Below are positions 34,527-43,805 of a DNA stretch of 64,000 nt, piece by piece (within the stretch, counting starts at the first letter, position 1; every line of letters starts with the position of its first letter). Source of the stretch: Collinsella sp. (GTDB lineage: Bacteria > Actinomycetota > Coriobacteriia > Coriobacteriales > Coriobacteriaceae). The translations under genes were made by a program, and so were the position numbers. The stretch lies in NCBI GenBank assembly GCA_019419455.1, contig DXZW01000044.1, positions 84,549-148,548 of the forward strand, written 5' to 3'. The notes below the pieces were generated by a model. The model ran no database searches, was not told where the DNA came from, and saw only the letters and a list, made by a program, of their open reading frames with translations.

Positions 34527-35741
34527 ATGGCCGATAAGATCCAGTGGGCGGGCAACACGATGCCCAAGAGCGATGACAAGCACTTGGGAATCATGAGCCT
34601 CGACCACGTGAAGAAGGCCCGCGCCTTCCACCAGTCGTTCCCCCAATATACCGTCACTCCGCTTGCCCGCCTGGACGGCCAGGCCGCGCGCCTGGGCCTG
34701 TCCAACCTGTGCGTTAAGGACGAGAGCTATCGCTTTGGCCTCAACGCCTTTAAGGTCCTGGGCGGTTCGTTTGCCATGGCCAACTACATTGCCGACGAGA
34801 CCGGCAAGGACGTTGCCGACTGCACCTTCGACTACCTGACCTCCGATCAGCTTGCCAAGGACTTTGGCCAGGCCACCTTCTTTACCGCCACCGACGGCAA
34901 CCATGGCCGCGGCGTGGCATGGGCTGCCAACAAGCTGGGCCAGAAGGCCGTCGTGCACATGCCTAAGGGTTCCACCAAGCCTCGCTTCGATAACATCGCC
35001 GCCGAGGGCGCAACGGTGACCATCGAAGAGGTTAACTACGATGAGTGCGTGCGCATGGCCGCCGCCGAGGCCGACGCCTGCGAGCGCGGCGTCATCGTTC
35101 AGGACACCGCCTGGGAGGGCTACGAGAAGATCCCGTCCTGGATCATGGAGGGTTACGGCACCATGGCCTCCGAGGCTGCCGAGCAGCTGCGCGAGATGGC
35201 CATCAACCGCCCGACGCACGTGTTTGTCCAGGCTGGCGTGGGTTCGCTCGCGGGCGCCGTGGTGGGCTACTTCACCAACCTGTATCCCGATAACCCGCCC
35301 ACCTTCGTCGTGGTTGAGTGCGCGCCTGCCGCCTGCCTGTACAAGGGCGCTGCCGCCGGCGACGGCGATCCGCGCATCGTGGACGGCGACATGCCCTCCA
35401 TCATGGCCGGCCTGTGCTGTGGCGAGCCCAACATTCTGGGTTGGGATATCCTGCGCAACCACACCACCGCCTTCGTGTCCTGCCCCGACTGGGTCACCGC
35501 TCGCGGCATGCGCACCCTGGGCGCTCCCGAGAAGGGCGACCCGCGCGTCATCTCCGGCGAGTCCGGCGCTGTGACCACCGGCCTGGTCGAGACTCTCATG
35601 CTCGATCCCGAGTACGCCGAGCTCAAGGAACTCATCGGCCTGGACAAGACGAGCTCCGTGCTCTGCTTCTCCACCGAGGGCGATACGGATCCGGATCAGT
35701 ACCGTCGCATCGTCTGGGAGGGCGAGTACCCGACTTGCTAG
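34527..35741 (+). CDS. ygeX: diaminopropionate ammonia-lyase
   Basis: A 404-residue fold-type II PLP enzyme that splits 2,3-diaminopropionate into pyruvate and two ammonia. The PLP lysine is Lys76 in RFGLNAFKVLGG, and the phosphate-binding glycine region is QAGVGSLAGAVVGY. TTAAGGAG precedes the ATG. In purine clusters this enzyme handles the three-carbon fragment left after ring opening, feeding central metabolism and nitrogen release. It is the first gene of the second half of the cluster, with ygeY and ygeW downstream. Confidence 0.95.
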   Translation: MADKIQWAGNTMPKSDDKHLGIMSLDHVKKARAFHQSFPQYTVTPLARLDGQAARLGLSNLCVKDESYRFGLNAFKVLGGSFAMANYIADETGKDVADCTFDYLTSDQLAKDFGQATFFTATDGNHGRGVAWAANKLGQKAVVHMPKGSTKPRFDNIAAEGATVTIEEVNYDECVRMAAAEADACERGVIVQDTAWEGYEKIPSWIMEGYGTMASEAAEQLREMAINRPTHVFVQAGVGSLAGAVVGYFTNLYPDNPPTFVVVECAPAACLYKGAAAGDGDPRIVDGDMPSIMAGLCCGEPNILGWDILRNHTTAFVSCPDWVTARGMRTLGAPEKGDPRVISGESGAVTTGLVETLMLDPEYAELKELIGLDKTSSVLCFSTEGDTDPDQYRRIVWEGEYPTC

Positions 35742-35804
35742 CAGGGTGACCTGTCCGGGCGGCGGAGCATATGTTTGCTCCCTGCTCGAACAGTCCTGCT
35801 CGCA

Positions 35805-35827
35805 CGGAGAGCACATTAAGTGCTCTC
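35805..35827 (+). other. hairpin between ygeX and ygeY
   Basis: GGAGAGCAC and GTGCTCTCC form a perfect 9-bp stem around ATTAA. No T run follows, so it is more likely an mRNA-stabilising or processing element within the 237-base gap. Confidence 0.5.
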
Positions 35828-35978
35828 CGGCTCGTGCGGAACTCGCGACGGAGCAAAGTCCTCCGTCCGCCTCCTATGGTTGCTTGCTTGCCGGGTGCTC
35901 GACCTCACGCTGCTTGGCACAAGTGATCTATCTGAAATATCTACCTGTAGGTAAACCCTTGTAGAAAGGTTGACTGTT

Positions 35979-37364
35979 ATGACTAAGGAACTCGATTTCG
36001 AGGCAATTAAAAACGCTGCTGATTCTCACCGCGCTGACATGACCCGCTTCCTGCGCGCCATGATCTCGCACCCCTCTGAGTCCTGCGAGGAGGGCGAGGT
36101 TGTCGCTTGCATCAAGGCCGAGATGGAGAGCCTTGGCTATGACGAGGTCAAGGTCGATGGCTTGGGTAACGTCATGGGCTTTATGGGCGAGGGCGACAAG
36201 ATCATCGCCATCGACTCCCACATCGACACCGTCGGCATCGGCAACATCGAGAACTGGGATGCCGATCCCTATGAGGGCTACGAGACCGACGAGATCATCT
36301 ACGGCCGCGGCGGCTCTGACCAGGAGGGCGGTATGGCTTCTGCTACCTACGCTGCCAAGATGATGAAGGACATGGGCCTCATCCCCGAGGGCTACAAGAT
36401 CATGGTCGTCGGCACCGTCCAGGAAGAGGACTGCGACGGCATGTGCTGGCAGTACATCTACAACAAGGACGGCATTAAGCCCGAGTTCGTCATTTCCACC
36501 GAGCCTACCGACGGCGGCATCTATCGCGGTCACCGCGGCCGCATGGAGATCCGCGTCGACGTTCACGGCACCTCCTGCCACGGCTCCGCTCCCGACCGCG
36601 GCGACAACGCCATTTACAAAATGGCCGACATCATCGCCGACGTCCGCGCCCTCAACAACAACGGCTGCGACGAGTCGACCGACATCAAGGGCCTCGTCAA
36701 GATGCTCGACCCCAAGTACAACCCCGAGCACTTCGAGGACGCCCGCTTCCTGGGCCGCGGCACCTGCACCGTCAGCCAGATCTTCTACACCAGCCCCAGC
36801 CGCTGCGCTGTCGCTGACTCCTGCGCCATCTCCATCGACCGTCGCATGACCGCCGGCGAGACCTGGGAGTCCTGCCTGGACGAGATCCGCAACCTGCCGG
36901 CCGCCAAGAAGTACGGCGACGACGTGAAGGTCTCCATGTACATGTACGACCGTCCGTCCTGGACCGGCGAGGTTTACGAGACCGAGGCTTACTTCCCCAC
37001 GTGGATCAACAAGGAGACCGCTCCGCACGTCAAGGCCCTCGTCGACGCCCACAAGGCCATGTTCGGTGACGAGCGCATCGGCTGCGAGCCCAGCATGGAC
37101 AAGCGCACCGGTCGTCCGCTGTGCGACAAGTGGACCTTCTCCACGAACTGCGTTTCCATCCAGGGCCGCTATGGCATCCCCTGCGTTGGCTTTGGCCCGG
37201 GTGCCGAGTCTCAGGCTCACGCTCCCAACGAGGTCACCTACAAGGACGACCTGGTCACCGCTGCCGCCATGTATGTTGCTGCTTTGAACCTCTACGATCC
37301 GAGCCAGGCCGATGGCGACGCTACCGTGTTCCGCGCTGGTCTGACCAACAACAAGATCGACTAG
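35979..37364 (+). CDS. ygeY: YgeY-family M20-type hydrolase linked to selenium metabolism
   Basis: A 461-residue zinc-dependent amidohydrolase of the M20 peptidase fold. Metal-binding segments visible are IAIDSHIDTVGIG near residue 75, RGGSDQEGG near 112 and the catalytic pair EEDCDGM near 148. AAAGG precedes the ATG at 35979. Family members sit in purine and selenium clusters and are thought to remove an N-carbamoyl or related group from a diaminopropionate derivative before YgeX. The neighbourhood ygeX-ygeY-ygeW matches that role. Confidence 0.93.
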   Translation: MTKELDFEAIKNAADSHRADMTRFLRAMISHPSESCEEGEVVACIKAEMESLGYDEVKVDGLGNVMGFMGEGDKIIAIDSHIDTVGIGNIENWDADPYEGYETDEIIYGRGGSDQEGGMASATYAAKMMKDMGLIPEGYKIMVVGTVQEEDCDGMCWQYIYNKDGIKPEFVISTEPTDGGIYRGHRGRMEIRVDVHGTSCHGSAPDRGDNAIYKMADIIADVRALNNNGCDESTDIKGLVKMLDPKYNPEHFEDARFLGRGTCTVSQIFYTSPSRCAVADSCAISIDRRMTAGETWESCLDEIRNLPAAKKYGDDVKVSMYMYDRPSWTGEVYETEAYFPTWINKETAPHVKALVDAHKAMFGDERIGCEPSMDKRTGRPLCDKWTFSTNCVSIQGRYGIPCVGFGPGAESQAHAPNEVTYKDDLVTAAAMYVAALNLYDPSQADGDATVFRAGLTNNKID

Positions 37365-37387
37365 TCCCATTCCTTGATCTTGTTGAG

Positions 37388-37412
37388 CCGGGGACAGCCT
37401 GTGTCCCCGGCA
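37388..37412. repeat. 10-bp perfect palindrome with GGGGACA/TGTCCCC arms
   Basis: GCCGGGGACA and TGTCCCCGGC are separated by GCCTG. It lies between ygeY and ygeW without a T run and shares the GGGGACA word with the repeat area near 7735. Confidence 0.55.
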
Positions 37413-37566
37413 CCCCCCTGTTGACTTGGGGCCCGCGGTCGTTATCTCCCATGCTTCCTCAACGGTAGCGGGTCCTCGTCATAGCGCTCTGCATGTTCTA
37501 GCCACACGCGCATGCCGGAGCACATCTGCTCATTGCGATCGTTTCATCTATGGAAAGGATATTTAC

Positions 37567-38769
37567 ATGGACGCCAAGTTTACCGAGCTCGTCGAGCAGC
37601 TGAACGGCCTCGATTTTAAGGGCATGTACGGCAGCGACTTCCTGCACACCTGGGATAAGACCACCGATGAGCTCAAGGCTCTCTACATCGTTGCCGACGC
37701 CCTGCGCGAGCTGCGTGAGAACAACGTTTCGTCCAAGATCTTCGACTCGGGCCTGGCCGTCTCCCTGTTCCGCGACAACTCCACCCGTACGCGCTTCTCC
37801 TTCTCTAAGGCCGCCAACCTGCTCGGCCTCGAGCTGCAGGACCTGGACGAGAAGAAGTCCCAGATCGCTCACGGCGAGACCGTCCGCGAGACCGCTACCA
37901 TGATCTCCTTCATGGCCGACGTCATCGGCATCCGCGACGACATGTACATCGGCAAGGGCGACGCCTACATGGCCGAGGTCTCCGAGTCTGTCCAGCAGGC
38001 CTACGAGGACGGCGTTCTGGATCACCGTCCCACGCTCATCTCCCTGCAGTCCGACTCCGATCACCCCACGCAGTCCTCTGCCGACATGCTCTACCTCATC
38101 AACGAGTTTGGCGGTCTTGAGAACCTCAAGGGCAAGAAGGTTGCCGTCACCTGGGCCTATTCGCCCTCTTACGGCAAGCCGCTGTCCTGCCCGCAGTCGC
38201 TGATCAGCCTGCTGCCCCGCTTTGGCATGGACGTCACCCTGGCCCACCCCGAGGGCTACGACCTCATGCCCGAGGTCGTCGAGCGCGCCAAGGGCTATGC
38301 CGCCGAGTCCGGCACCACCTTTAAGCAGGTCAACACCATGGCCGAGGCCTTCGAGGGCGCCGACATCGTGATCCCCAAGAGCTGGGCTCCGTTTGCCGCC
38401 ATGGAGAAGCGTACCAACCTGTACGCGGAGGGCGACGACGCCGGCATCGCAGCGCTCGAGAAGGAGCTGCTCGCTCAGAACGCCACCCATCAGGACTGGT
38501 GCTCCACGACCGAGCTCATGGAGAAGACCGCCAACGGCCAGGACACTATCTTTATGCACCCGCTGCCCGCCGACATCTCCGGTGTCTCCTGCGAGCACGG
38601 CGAGGTCAACGCCGACGTCTTTGACATGCACCGCGTGGGCATGTACAAGGAGGCCAGCTACAAGCCGTACGCCATCGCAGCCATGATGTTCCTGCAGAAG
38701 GTTGCCGATCCCGCCGCTACCCTCAAGGCCCTCGACGAGCGCAACACCGCCCGTTGGTTCCAGGCCTAA
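37567..38769 (+). CDS. ygeW: knotted carbamoyltransferase YgeW
   Basis: A 400-residue transcarbamylase-fold protein of the YgeW type. The carbamoyl-phosphate site is RDNSTRTRFSF near residue 75, and the family QSDSDHPTQSSADM near 163 matches the transcarbamylase HPTQ motif. GGAAAGGA precedes the ATG at 37567; the frame is open upstream without homology. In this pathway it probably works in the phosphorolytic direction, giving carbamoyl phosphate. The carbamate kinase-like partner (yqeA) often found next to it is not in this window. Confidence 0.94.
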   Translation: MDAKFTELVEQLNGLDFKGMYGSDFLHTWDKTTDELKALYIVADALRELRENNVSSKIFDSGLAVSLFRDNSTRTRFSFSKAANLLGLELQDLDEKKSQIAHGETVRETATMISFMADVIGIRDDMYIGKGDAYMAEVSESVQQAYEDGVLDHRPTLISLQSDSDHPTQSSADMLYLINEFGGLENLKGKKVAVTWAYSPSYGKPLSCPQSLISLLPRFGMDVTLAHPEGYDLMPEVVERAKGYAAESGTTFKQVNTMAEAFEGADIVIPKSWAPFAAMEKRTNLYAEGDDAGIAALEKELLAQNATHQDWCSTTELMEKTANGQDTIFMHPLPADISGVSCEHGEVNADVFDMHRVGMYKEASYKPYAIAAMMFLQKVADPAATLKALDERNTARWFQA

Positions 38770-38792
38770 AGCCGCGCTGAGGTAAGCCATGT

Positions 38793-38834
38793 AAAGGGGG
38801 CGCTCTGCCAACCGGCGGGGTGCCCCTTTTTGCA
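38793..38834 (+). terminator. intrinsic terminator after ygeW
   Basis: AAAGGGGGC pairs with GCCCCTTT across a GC-rich loop, followed by a T run at 38827-38831. It separates ygeW from the mocA-like/hyuA pair. Confidence 0.75.
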
Positions 38835-38919
38835 TCGTGGGCGTGCGGGATAAGCGCTTTCGATGTAGATGCCCCGCGACGCGAGTTATGGGTACGATGG
38901 TTTCAGGGGAGGTATCGCC

Positions 38920-39534
38920 ATGAAACTTGGTTGCGTCATTATGGCTTCGGGCGAGGGCAAGCGATTTGGCTCTAACAAGATGCTCGCCGATATCTATGGC
39001 GAGCCGCTGATTGCCCGGACCATTGATTCGGTTCCCCGGGGCTTTGACGTCGTGGTTTCGACGCGTTGGCCCGAGGCCGCTCAGATTTGTGATGACAAGC
39101 ATTGCCCGTGCGTGCTGCACGATGGCGAGCTGCGCAGCGAAAGCGTCCGTGCGGGCCTTTCGTGGGGAGTCGAACGCAACTGGAAAGGTTGCCTCTTTTT
39201 GCCGGGTGACCAGCCGCTCGTGAGTTCGGATTCTTTTGAGGCTATGGTTCGTGCATTTGACGAGCGTGGCCGCAGGCATCCGGTGCGTCTTGCGTGCAAC
39301 GGTGAGCCTTCGAGCCCGGTGCTCTTTCCGGCGGAACTGTTCGATGCACTTATGTGTCTTGAGGGTAAGGACGGCGGCGGTTCGATTCTCAAGGACCGTA
39401 CCGACGTGGTGCTGGTCGAGGCGCGTGCCTACGAGCTGTGGGACGTCGATACCGTCAAGGGACAGCGACGCATAACGGAGCATATCGCCGCCTGCTCGTA
39501 TTTTGATCGCGTGGCCAACTGCATCAATCAATAA
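38920..39534 (+). CDS. MocA-like molybdenum cofactor nucleotidyltransferase
   Basis: A 204-residue nucleotidyltransferase of the MobA/MocA fold. The nucleotide-binding start is VIMASGEGKRFGSNKML and the metal-binding motif is LPGDQPLVSSD near residue 95. MocA adds CMP to molybdopterin to form the cytosine dinucleotide cofactor used by xanthine dehydrogenase-family enzymes such as XdhD. GGGGAGGT precedes the ATG at 38920. It lies 9 bases before hyuA and near yqeB, yqeC and xdhC, which supports a cofactor-maturation job specific to this cluster. Confidence 0.85.
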   Translation: MKLGCVIMASGEGKRFGSNKMLADIYGEPLIARTIDSVPRGFDVVVSTRWPEAAQICDDKHCPCVLHDGELRSESVRAGLSWGVERNWKGCLFLPGDQPLVSSDSFEAMVRAFDERGRRHPVRLACNGEPSSPVLFPAELFDALMCLEGKDGGGSILKDRTDVVLVEARAYELWDVDTVKGQRRITEHIAACSYFDRVANCINQ

Positions 39535-39543
39535 GGAGCAATT

Positions 39544-40911
39544 ATGATCATCATCAAAAACGGCGCGCTCGTGACGCCCCAGGGGCTTCGCCGCGCCGAT
39601 CTTGCCATGGAGGGCGACAAGATTGTGCGGATTGCCGCGGCAATCGAGCCGGCCGAGGGCGATACCGTCGAGGATGCCGCGGGCTGCTGGGTGTTTCCCG
39701 GCTTTATCGACGGCCACACGCACATGCAGTGCTGGACTGGCATGGATTGGACGGCCGATAGCTTTGAGACCGGTACGCGTGCGGCTGCCTGCGGCGGCAC
39801 GACGACCATCGTGGACTACGCGACAGCCGATCGCGGCGTGACCATGCCCGATGCCTTGGCCGAGTGGCATCGCCGCGCCGACGGAACCTGCACGGCCAAC
39901 TACGCCTTCCATATGGCGCTTGCCGAGTGGAATGAGCGCAATCGCGCCGATCTTTCGGCCATGCGCGAGGCGGGCGTATCGTCGTTCAAGACCTACTTTG
40001 CCTATGACCACCTGCGCTTGGACGATGCCGAGACGCTCGAGGTGCTGGAGGAGCTCAAGCGCGTAGGCGGTATCCTGTGCGTGCATTGCGAGAACGGCAC
40101 GCTCGTGAACGAGCTGCAGAAGCGCGTGTTTGAGCAGGGTATCCACGGGCCCGAGGGCCATGCGCTCAGCCGTCCGGATGTGTGCGAGGCCGAGGCAGTG
40201 AGCCGTCTGCTATATCTGGCGCACTTGGCCGGGGATGCTCCGGTCAACGTGGTGCACCTTTCGACCAAGCTGGGGCTCGAGGCCATTCGCGCTGCCAAGG
40301 CGCGCGGGCAGAAGAGCATCTATGTCGAGACCTGTCCTCAATATCTGATGCTCGACGATACGCGCTACTTGGAGCAGGGCGAGGACGGCTTTGCGGGCGC
40401 CAAGTATGTGATGAGCCCGCCGCTGCGCCATGCGGGTGACCGTGCGGCACTGCGCGAGGCGCTTGTGGCTGGCGAGATCGATACTATTGCGACCGATCAT
40501 TGCAGCTTTAACCTGCACGGGCAAAAGGACCGAGGACGCGATGATTTCCGCGCGATTCCCAACGGCGGGCCCGGCGTGGAGCATCGTCCCGTTGCGATTG
40601 CCACGAGCTTTGAGGGACAGCTGGGTCCCGAGGATCTGTGCCGCTTGATGAGCGAGAATCCGGCGCGCGTTTTTGGCATGTATCCGCGCAAGGGCTGTCT
40701 TGCCGAGGGCGCCGATGCCGACGTGTGCGTGTGGGATCCGTGCGCGCGTTGGACGATCAGCGCCGCGACGCAGCATCAGGCCGTGGACTACACGCCGCTC
40801 GAGGGCTTTGAGGCACATGGCCGCGCCAAGGCCGTGTTTGTGAACGGCGTGCTGGCGGCACGCGACGGCGAGCCCACCGGAGCCCAACCCGGCCGCTACG
40901 TGCCCCGCTAA
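39544..40911 (+). CDS. hyuA: dihydropyrimidinase/hydantoinase-type cyclic amidohydrolase
   Basis: A 455-residue amidohydrolase that opens cyclic amides. Metal ligands are visible at GFIDGHTHM (His58, His60), the carbamylated-lysine position SSFKTYF (Lys149), and TDHCSFN near 318. AAGGAGCAATT precedes the ATG. In purine-degradation clusters the HyuA homologue opens an imidazole- or pyrimidine-derived ring. It is downstream of the MocA-like gene and convergent with yqeC. Confidence 0.92.
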   Translation: MIIIKNGALVTPQGLRRADLAMEGDKIVRIAAAIEPAEGDTVEDAAGCWVFPGFIDGHTHMQCWTGMDWTADSFETGTRAAACGGTTTIVDYATADRGVTMPDALAEWHRRADGTCTANYAFHMALAEWNERNRADLSAMREAGVSSFKTYFAYDHLRLDDAETLEVLEELKRVGGILCVHCENGTLVNELQKRVFEQGIHGPEGHALSRPDVCEAEAVSRLLYLAHLAGDAPVNVVHLSTKLGLEAIRAAKARGQKSIYVETCPQYLMLDDTRYLEQGEDGFAGAKYVMSPPLRHAGDRAALREALVAGEIDTIATDHCSFNLHGQKDRGRDDFRAIPNGGPGVEHRPVAIATSFEGQLGPEDLCRLMSENPARVFGMYPRKGCLAEGADADVCVWDPCARWTISAATQHQAVDYTPLEGFEAHGRAKAVFVNGVLAARDGEPTGAQPGRYVPR

Positions 40912-40924
40912 CGGGAAGACCGCC

Positions 40925-40997
40925 GGGGTAGCTAATTTGGGAGATGATTTTTTGGGACGGGGTAGCAAAAAGAGCCCCGTCCCAAATTTGCTACCCC
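40925..40997. terminator. convergent-gene terminator with three mutually exclusive hairpins
   Basis: Stem A: TTGGGACGGGG (40952-40962) with CCCCGTCCCAA (40975-40985). Stem B: 40925-40941 with 40981-40997, 17 bp with one mismatch. Stem C: GGGGTAGCAAA (40959-40969) with TTTGCTACCCC (40987-40997). They share strands, so only some can form together. The stop codon of yqeC lies inside. Confidence 0.7.
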
Positions 40998-41728
40998 TGG
41001 AGGCTGGTGGCGATGAGGGGGCGGTTGAGGGCTGCCTCGAAGCGATCTGCCATTGTTGGGTCGGCAAGCGTGTCGGCTTGGTTGAGCATGATACGGGCAT
41101 TGTTGAGGTTCAGCATCTGCAGCTCGGCATTGAGCACCTGGGCGACGCGCTCTGGGGTGGCAGCGTCGGTGGGCTCGCAGCCGCAGCGCTCGCAGAAGAG
41201 CTCGGGGCGGTGGACAACCTCGGCGACGGGCTTGCCCAGCCCCGAGGCGCCGACGACCCAGACAACGTTTGTCGTGCCGGCGGGAACGACCGGCTCCCAG
41301 GCGGCATGTGCCTTGAGCGGGAGTCGCTTGCTGCCATCTGCCTCGGCCAACACATAGTCAAAGCGCTGCGCCAGCTCGTTGAGCGGCTCGGCGGGGGCGG
41401 AGAGCTTGCCTGTCTCCGGGTTCAAAACACCCGCCTGGCAGATACTTCCGCGGACAAGTCCCGCGCATGCCTCGCAGGTGCAGCCGGGAACATGTAGGGT
41501 CCCCGGCTTCCAAGGCGCGGCGTCCAGGCGACGGCTCGACCCATCCCATGGCACGCCGGCGACGGGAAACATGTGCGTGGTGGTACAGAGGAGCACGCGG
41601 CCGCCAGCGCGCATGAGCTCGAGACCCAGCGTCTTCAGCAGCGTCGACTTGCCGCCACTGCCGATAATCGCGGTAATGCCCGACTCGATCCTGAGCGCGG
41701 AGGCAAGATTGCTGCTAACCGTTTCCAT
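40991..41728 (-). CDS. yqeC: selenium cofactor biosynthesis protein YqeC
   Basis: A 245-residue protein with a P-loop IIGSGGKSTLLKTLG near residues 21-35 and the family strand VLLCTTTHMFP. It also has two cysteine pairs (CTCEAC and CERCGC) and YVLAEADGSKRLPLKAH, typical of YqeC. The family is found with selenium-dependent molybdenum hydroxylases and is thought to help insert or prepare the selenium-containing cofactor. It is divergent from yqeB across 100 bases that contain a TATAAT. Confidence 0.92.
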   Translation of the reverse strand: METVSSNLASALRIESGITAIIGSGGKSTLLKTLGLELMRAGGRVLLCTTTHMFPVAGVPWDGSSRRLDAAPWKPGTLHVPGCTCEACAGLVRGSICQAGVLNPETGKLSAPAEPLNELAQRFDYVLAEADGSKRLPLKAHAAWEPVVPAGTTNVVWVVGASGLGKPVAEVVHRPELFCERCGCEPTDAATPERVAQVLNAELQMLNLNNARIMLNQADTLADPTMADRFEAALNRPLIATSLQG

Positions 41729-41830
41729 CTGTTCACCGCCGTATAATACTGTGATAATAAATAATCATCAGAGTAGCGGCCGAACCGCTTTTGCTCTGCT
41801 CAAACCGTAGCACAGGGAGGTGCCCCGGGA

Positions 41831-42625
41831 ATGCTCGTTTATGTTCGCGGCGCCGGCGATATCGCCACGGGCGTCGCCGCTCGCTTGGTGCGCGCCGGCG
41901 TTTCGGTCGTTATGGCCGATATCGCGGTTCCCACGTGCATCCGCCGCACAATCTGTTTTTGCGAGGCCATTCGCCTGGGCGAGGTCGAGGTCGAAGGCAT
42001 TCGCGCTCGCTTGGCACGGACGCCGGCTGAGGCGCTTGAGATTACCGAGGCTGGAGACGTCGCCGTTGTGGTGGACCCTCAGGCCAAGATGCTCGGCGAG
42101 CTGAAACCCGCGGCTGTGGTCGACGCGATTTTGGCTAAGCGCAACTTGGGCACCACGCGCGACATGGCGCCTGCCGTCATCGCTGTGGGGCCGGGCTTTA
42201 CCGCGCCGGTTGACTGCGACGCCGTGGTCGAGACCATGCGCGGGCATTTTCTCGGCCGTGTCATTACCCAAGGTTCGCCCCAGCCCAACACGGGCGTGCC
42301 GGGCATTATCGCCGGCTATGGCAAGGAACGTGTTATCCACAGCCCCGCCGCCGGCGTGTTTCGGTCCGACCGCGCAATCGGCGACATCGTGAGCGCCGGA
42401 GACGTGATTGGCTACGCGGGCGATACGCCCATGTGCACGCAGATCGATGGCTGTCTGCGCGGGCTTTTGGCGAACGGCGTGCAGGTGACTGAGGGCTTTA
42501 AATGCGCCGATGTCGACCCGCGCGGCGATGCCAGCTATATCAACTACATTTCGGACAAAGCGACGTCGGTCGGCGGCGGCGTGCTCGAGGCACTCGCTAT
42601 GCTCACCGATGTCTTTAGAGGATAG
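41831..42625 (+). CDS. yqeB: YqeB/EF2563-type selenium-dependent molybdenum hydroxylase accessory protein
   Basis: A 264-residue protein beginning VYVRGAGDIATGVAARLVRAG, a Rossmann-like start, with IAVGPGFTAPVDCDAVVETMRGH-type block near residue 115 and HSPAAGVF near 172. The family marks the selenium form of the xanthine dehydrogenase pathway. GGGAGGTGCCCCGGGA precedes the ATG. It is 9 bases before xdhC, so both are co-expressed. Confidence 0.93.
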   Translation: MLVYVRGAGDIATGVAARLVRAGVSVVMADIAVPTCIRRTICFCEAIRLGEVEVEGIRARLARTPAEALEITEAGDVAVVVDPQAKMLGELKPAAVVDAILAKRNLGTTRDMAPAVIAVGPGFTAPVDCDAVVETMRGHFLGRVITQGSPQPNTGVPGIIAGYGKERVIHSPAAGVFRSDRAIGDIVSAGDVIGYAGDTPMCTQIDGCLRGLLANGVQVTEGFKCADVDPRGDASYINYISDKATSVGGGVLEALAMLTDVFRG

Positions 42626-42634
42626 AAGGCGGCA

Positions 42635-43678
42635 ATGGAAAAGCTCGATGTTGTGAATGCGGCGCTTGCCGCCCTGCGTGCTGGCGAGACGTGCGAGCTG
42701 GTGGTCGTGGCCGGTACGGCGGGGTCGTCCCCGCGCGGTGTGGGCGCCTGGATGGCCGTCTTTGCCGATGGCAGCCAGGCGGGCACTATCGGCGGCGGCA
42801 AGATTGAGCTCTTTGCGCTGGATGAGGCGCGCGAGCTCCTGAGCGCGGGACAGTCGCGTCTGGTCCGCTACACCATGGGCGGCGAGAACTCCGATACCGG
42901 CATGATCTGCGGCGGAGCCATCTGCCTGTGCTATCTGCGCCTGGATGTATCGCAGGCGCCGTTGTTCCAGTCGGTTGCCGACATCTTGGCCTATCGGCGC
43001 ATCGGCGACTTCGTCATCGACTTTGAGCCGTTTATCGCGAGCGTGCTCGAGGGCGATGTGGCCGAGTACCATGGCGAGGAATCGCGCCGCACCATTGCGG
43101 GCTGCCCCGGGCTTTCGCTGGTGGAGGAGGGGAGTAAGGTCACCTACACCAACGCCGCCTCCGAGATTCCCACGGCGCACATCGAGACGCTCTGCCCCGA
43201 GGGCCTGACCTATATCTTTGGCTGCGGCCACGTGGGCGCTGCGACGGCTCGCGTGCTCACGGCGGCGGGCTTTGCCGTCGTGGCTTGCGACGACCGTCCC
43301 GGCACGCTGACCTCCGATTGGGTGCCCGGTGTCTACGACCGTCGTCTGGTCGACTACAAGAGCCTGAGCAAGCAGTGCCCCATCGGCCCGCGCGACCTGG
43401 TGGTCGTCGCCACGGCGGGTCACAAGTCCGATATCGATGTGGTGATTCAGGCCATGCGCGCCAAACCCGCCTATCTGGGCTGCTTGGGCTCGCGCCGCAA
43501 GACCGCCTTTGTGCGCGCCCGCCTGGAGCAGGAGGGCTTTACGCAGGAGCAGATCGACGAGCTGCACCTGCCGATTGGTGTCGCCATCGAGGCCGAGGAC
43601 CCCGAGGAGATCGCCATCTCCATCGCCGCCGAGATGATCCACCTGCGTCGCACCAAACTCGTCCCCCGCAAGCGCTAG
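42635..43678 (+). CDS. xdhC: XdhC/CoxI-family molybdenum hydroxylase maturation factor
   Basis: A 347-residue protein. The N-terminal XdhC signature is VVVAGTAGSSPRGVGAWMAV with IGGGKIELFA near residue 50, and the C-terminal Rossmann domain shows YIFGCGHVGAATARVL near 190 and ATAGHKSDIDV. XdhC binds the molybdenum cofactor and delivers it in sulfurated form to xanthine dehydrogenase-type enzymes. It probably serves XdhD encoded 18 kb upstream. It follows yqeB by 9 bases. Confidence 0.93.
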   Translation: MEKLDVVNAALAALRAGETCELVVVAGTAGSSPRGVGAWMAVFADGSQAGTIGGGKIELFALDEARELLSAGQSRLVRYTMGGENSDTGMICGGAICLCYLRLDVSQAPLFQSVADILAYRRIGDFVIDFEPFIASVLEGDVAEYHGEESRRTIAGCPGLSLVEEGSKVTYTNAASEIPTAHIETLCPEGLTYIFGCGHVGAATARVLTAAGFAVVACDDRPGTLTSDWVPGVYDRRLVDYKSLSKQCPIGPRDLVVVATAGHKSDIDVVIQAMRAKPAYLGCLGSRRKTAFVRARLEQEGFTQEQIDELHLPIGVAIEAEDPEEIAISIAAEMIHLRRTKLVPRKR

Positions 43679-43748
43679 TCGCATCCCAAATGAGCTGCCC
43701 CAGCTCTCTGCCGCATGCGGGTCAAAATGCTACCTGTGCCATATGCCC

Positions 43749-43754
43749 TATAAT
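43749..43754 (+). promoter_or_regulatory. candidate -10 element upstream of the second purine permease
   Basis: A perfect TATAAT in CCCTATAATGTCC lies 52 bases before the permease ATG. No clear -35 hexamer is visible at the right distance, so strength is uncertain. Confidence 0.5.
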
Positions 43755-43805
43755 GTCCGACCGTTGAGCGGCATGGGGCCGCTGCCTAGGGTATGGGAGG
43801 CGCAA

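Noticed and set aside
37498..40161. 887-codon open frame on the minus strand opposite ygeW, the MocA-like gene and hyuA
   Set aside because: It runs across several real plus-strand genes; its length reflects high-GC codon bias and its product shows no family motif.
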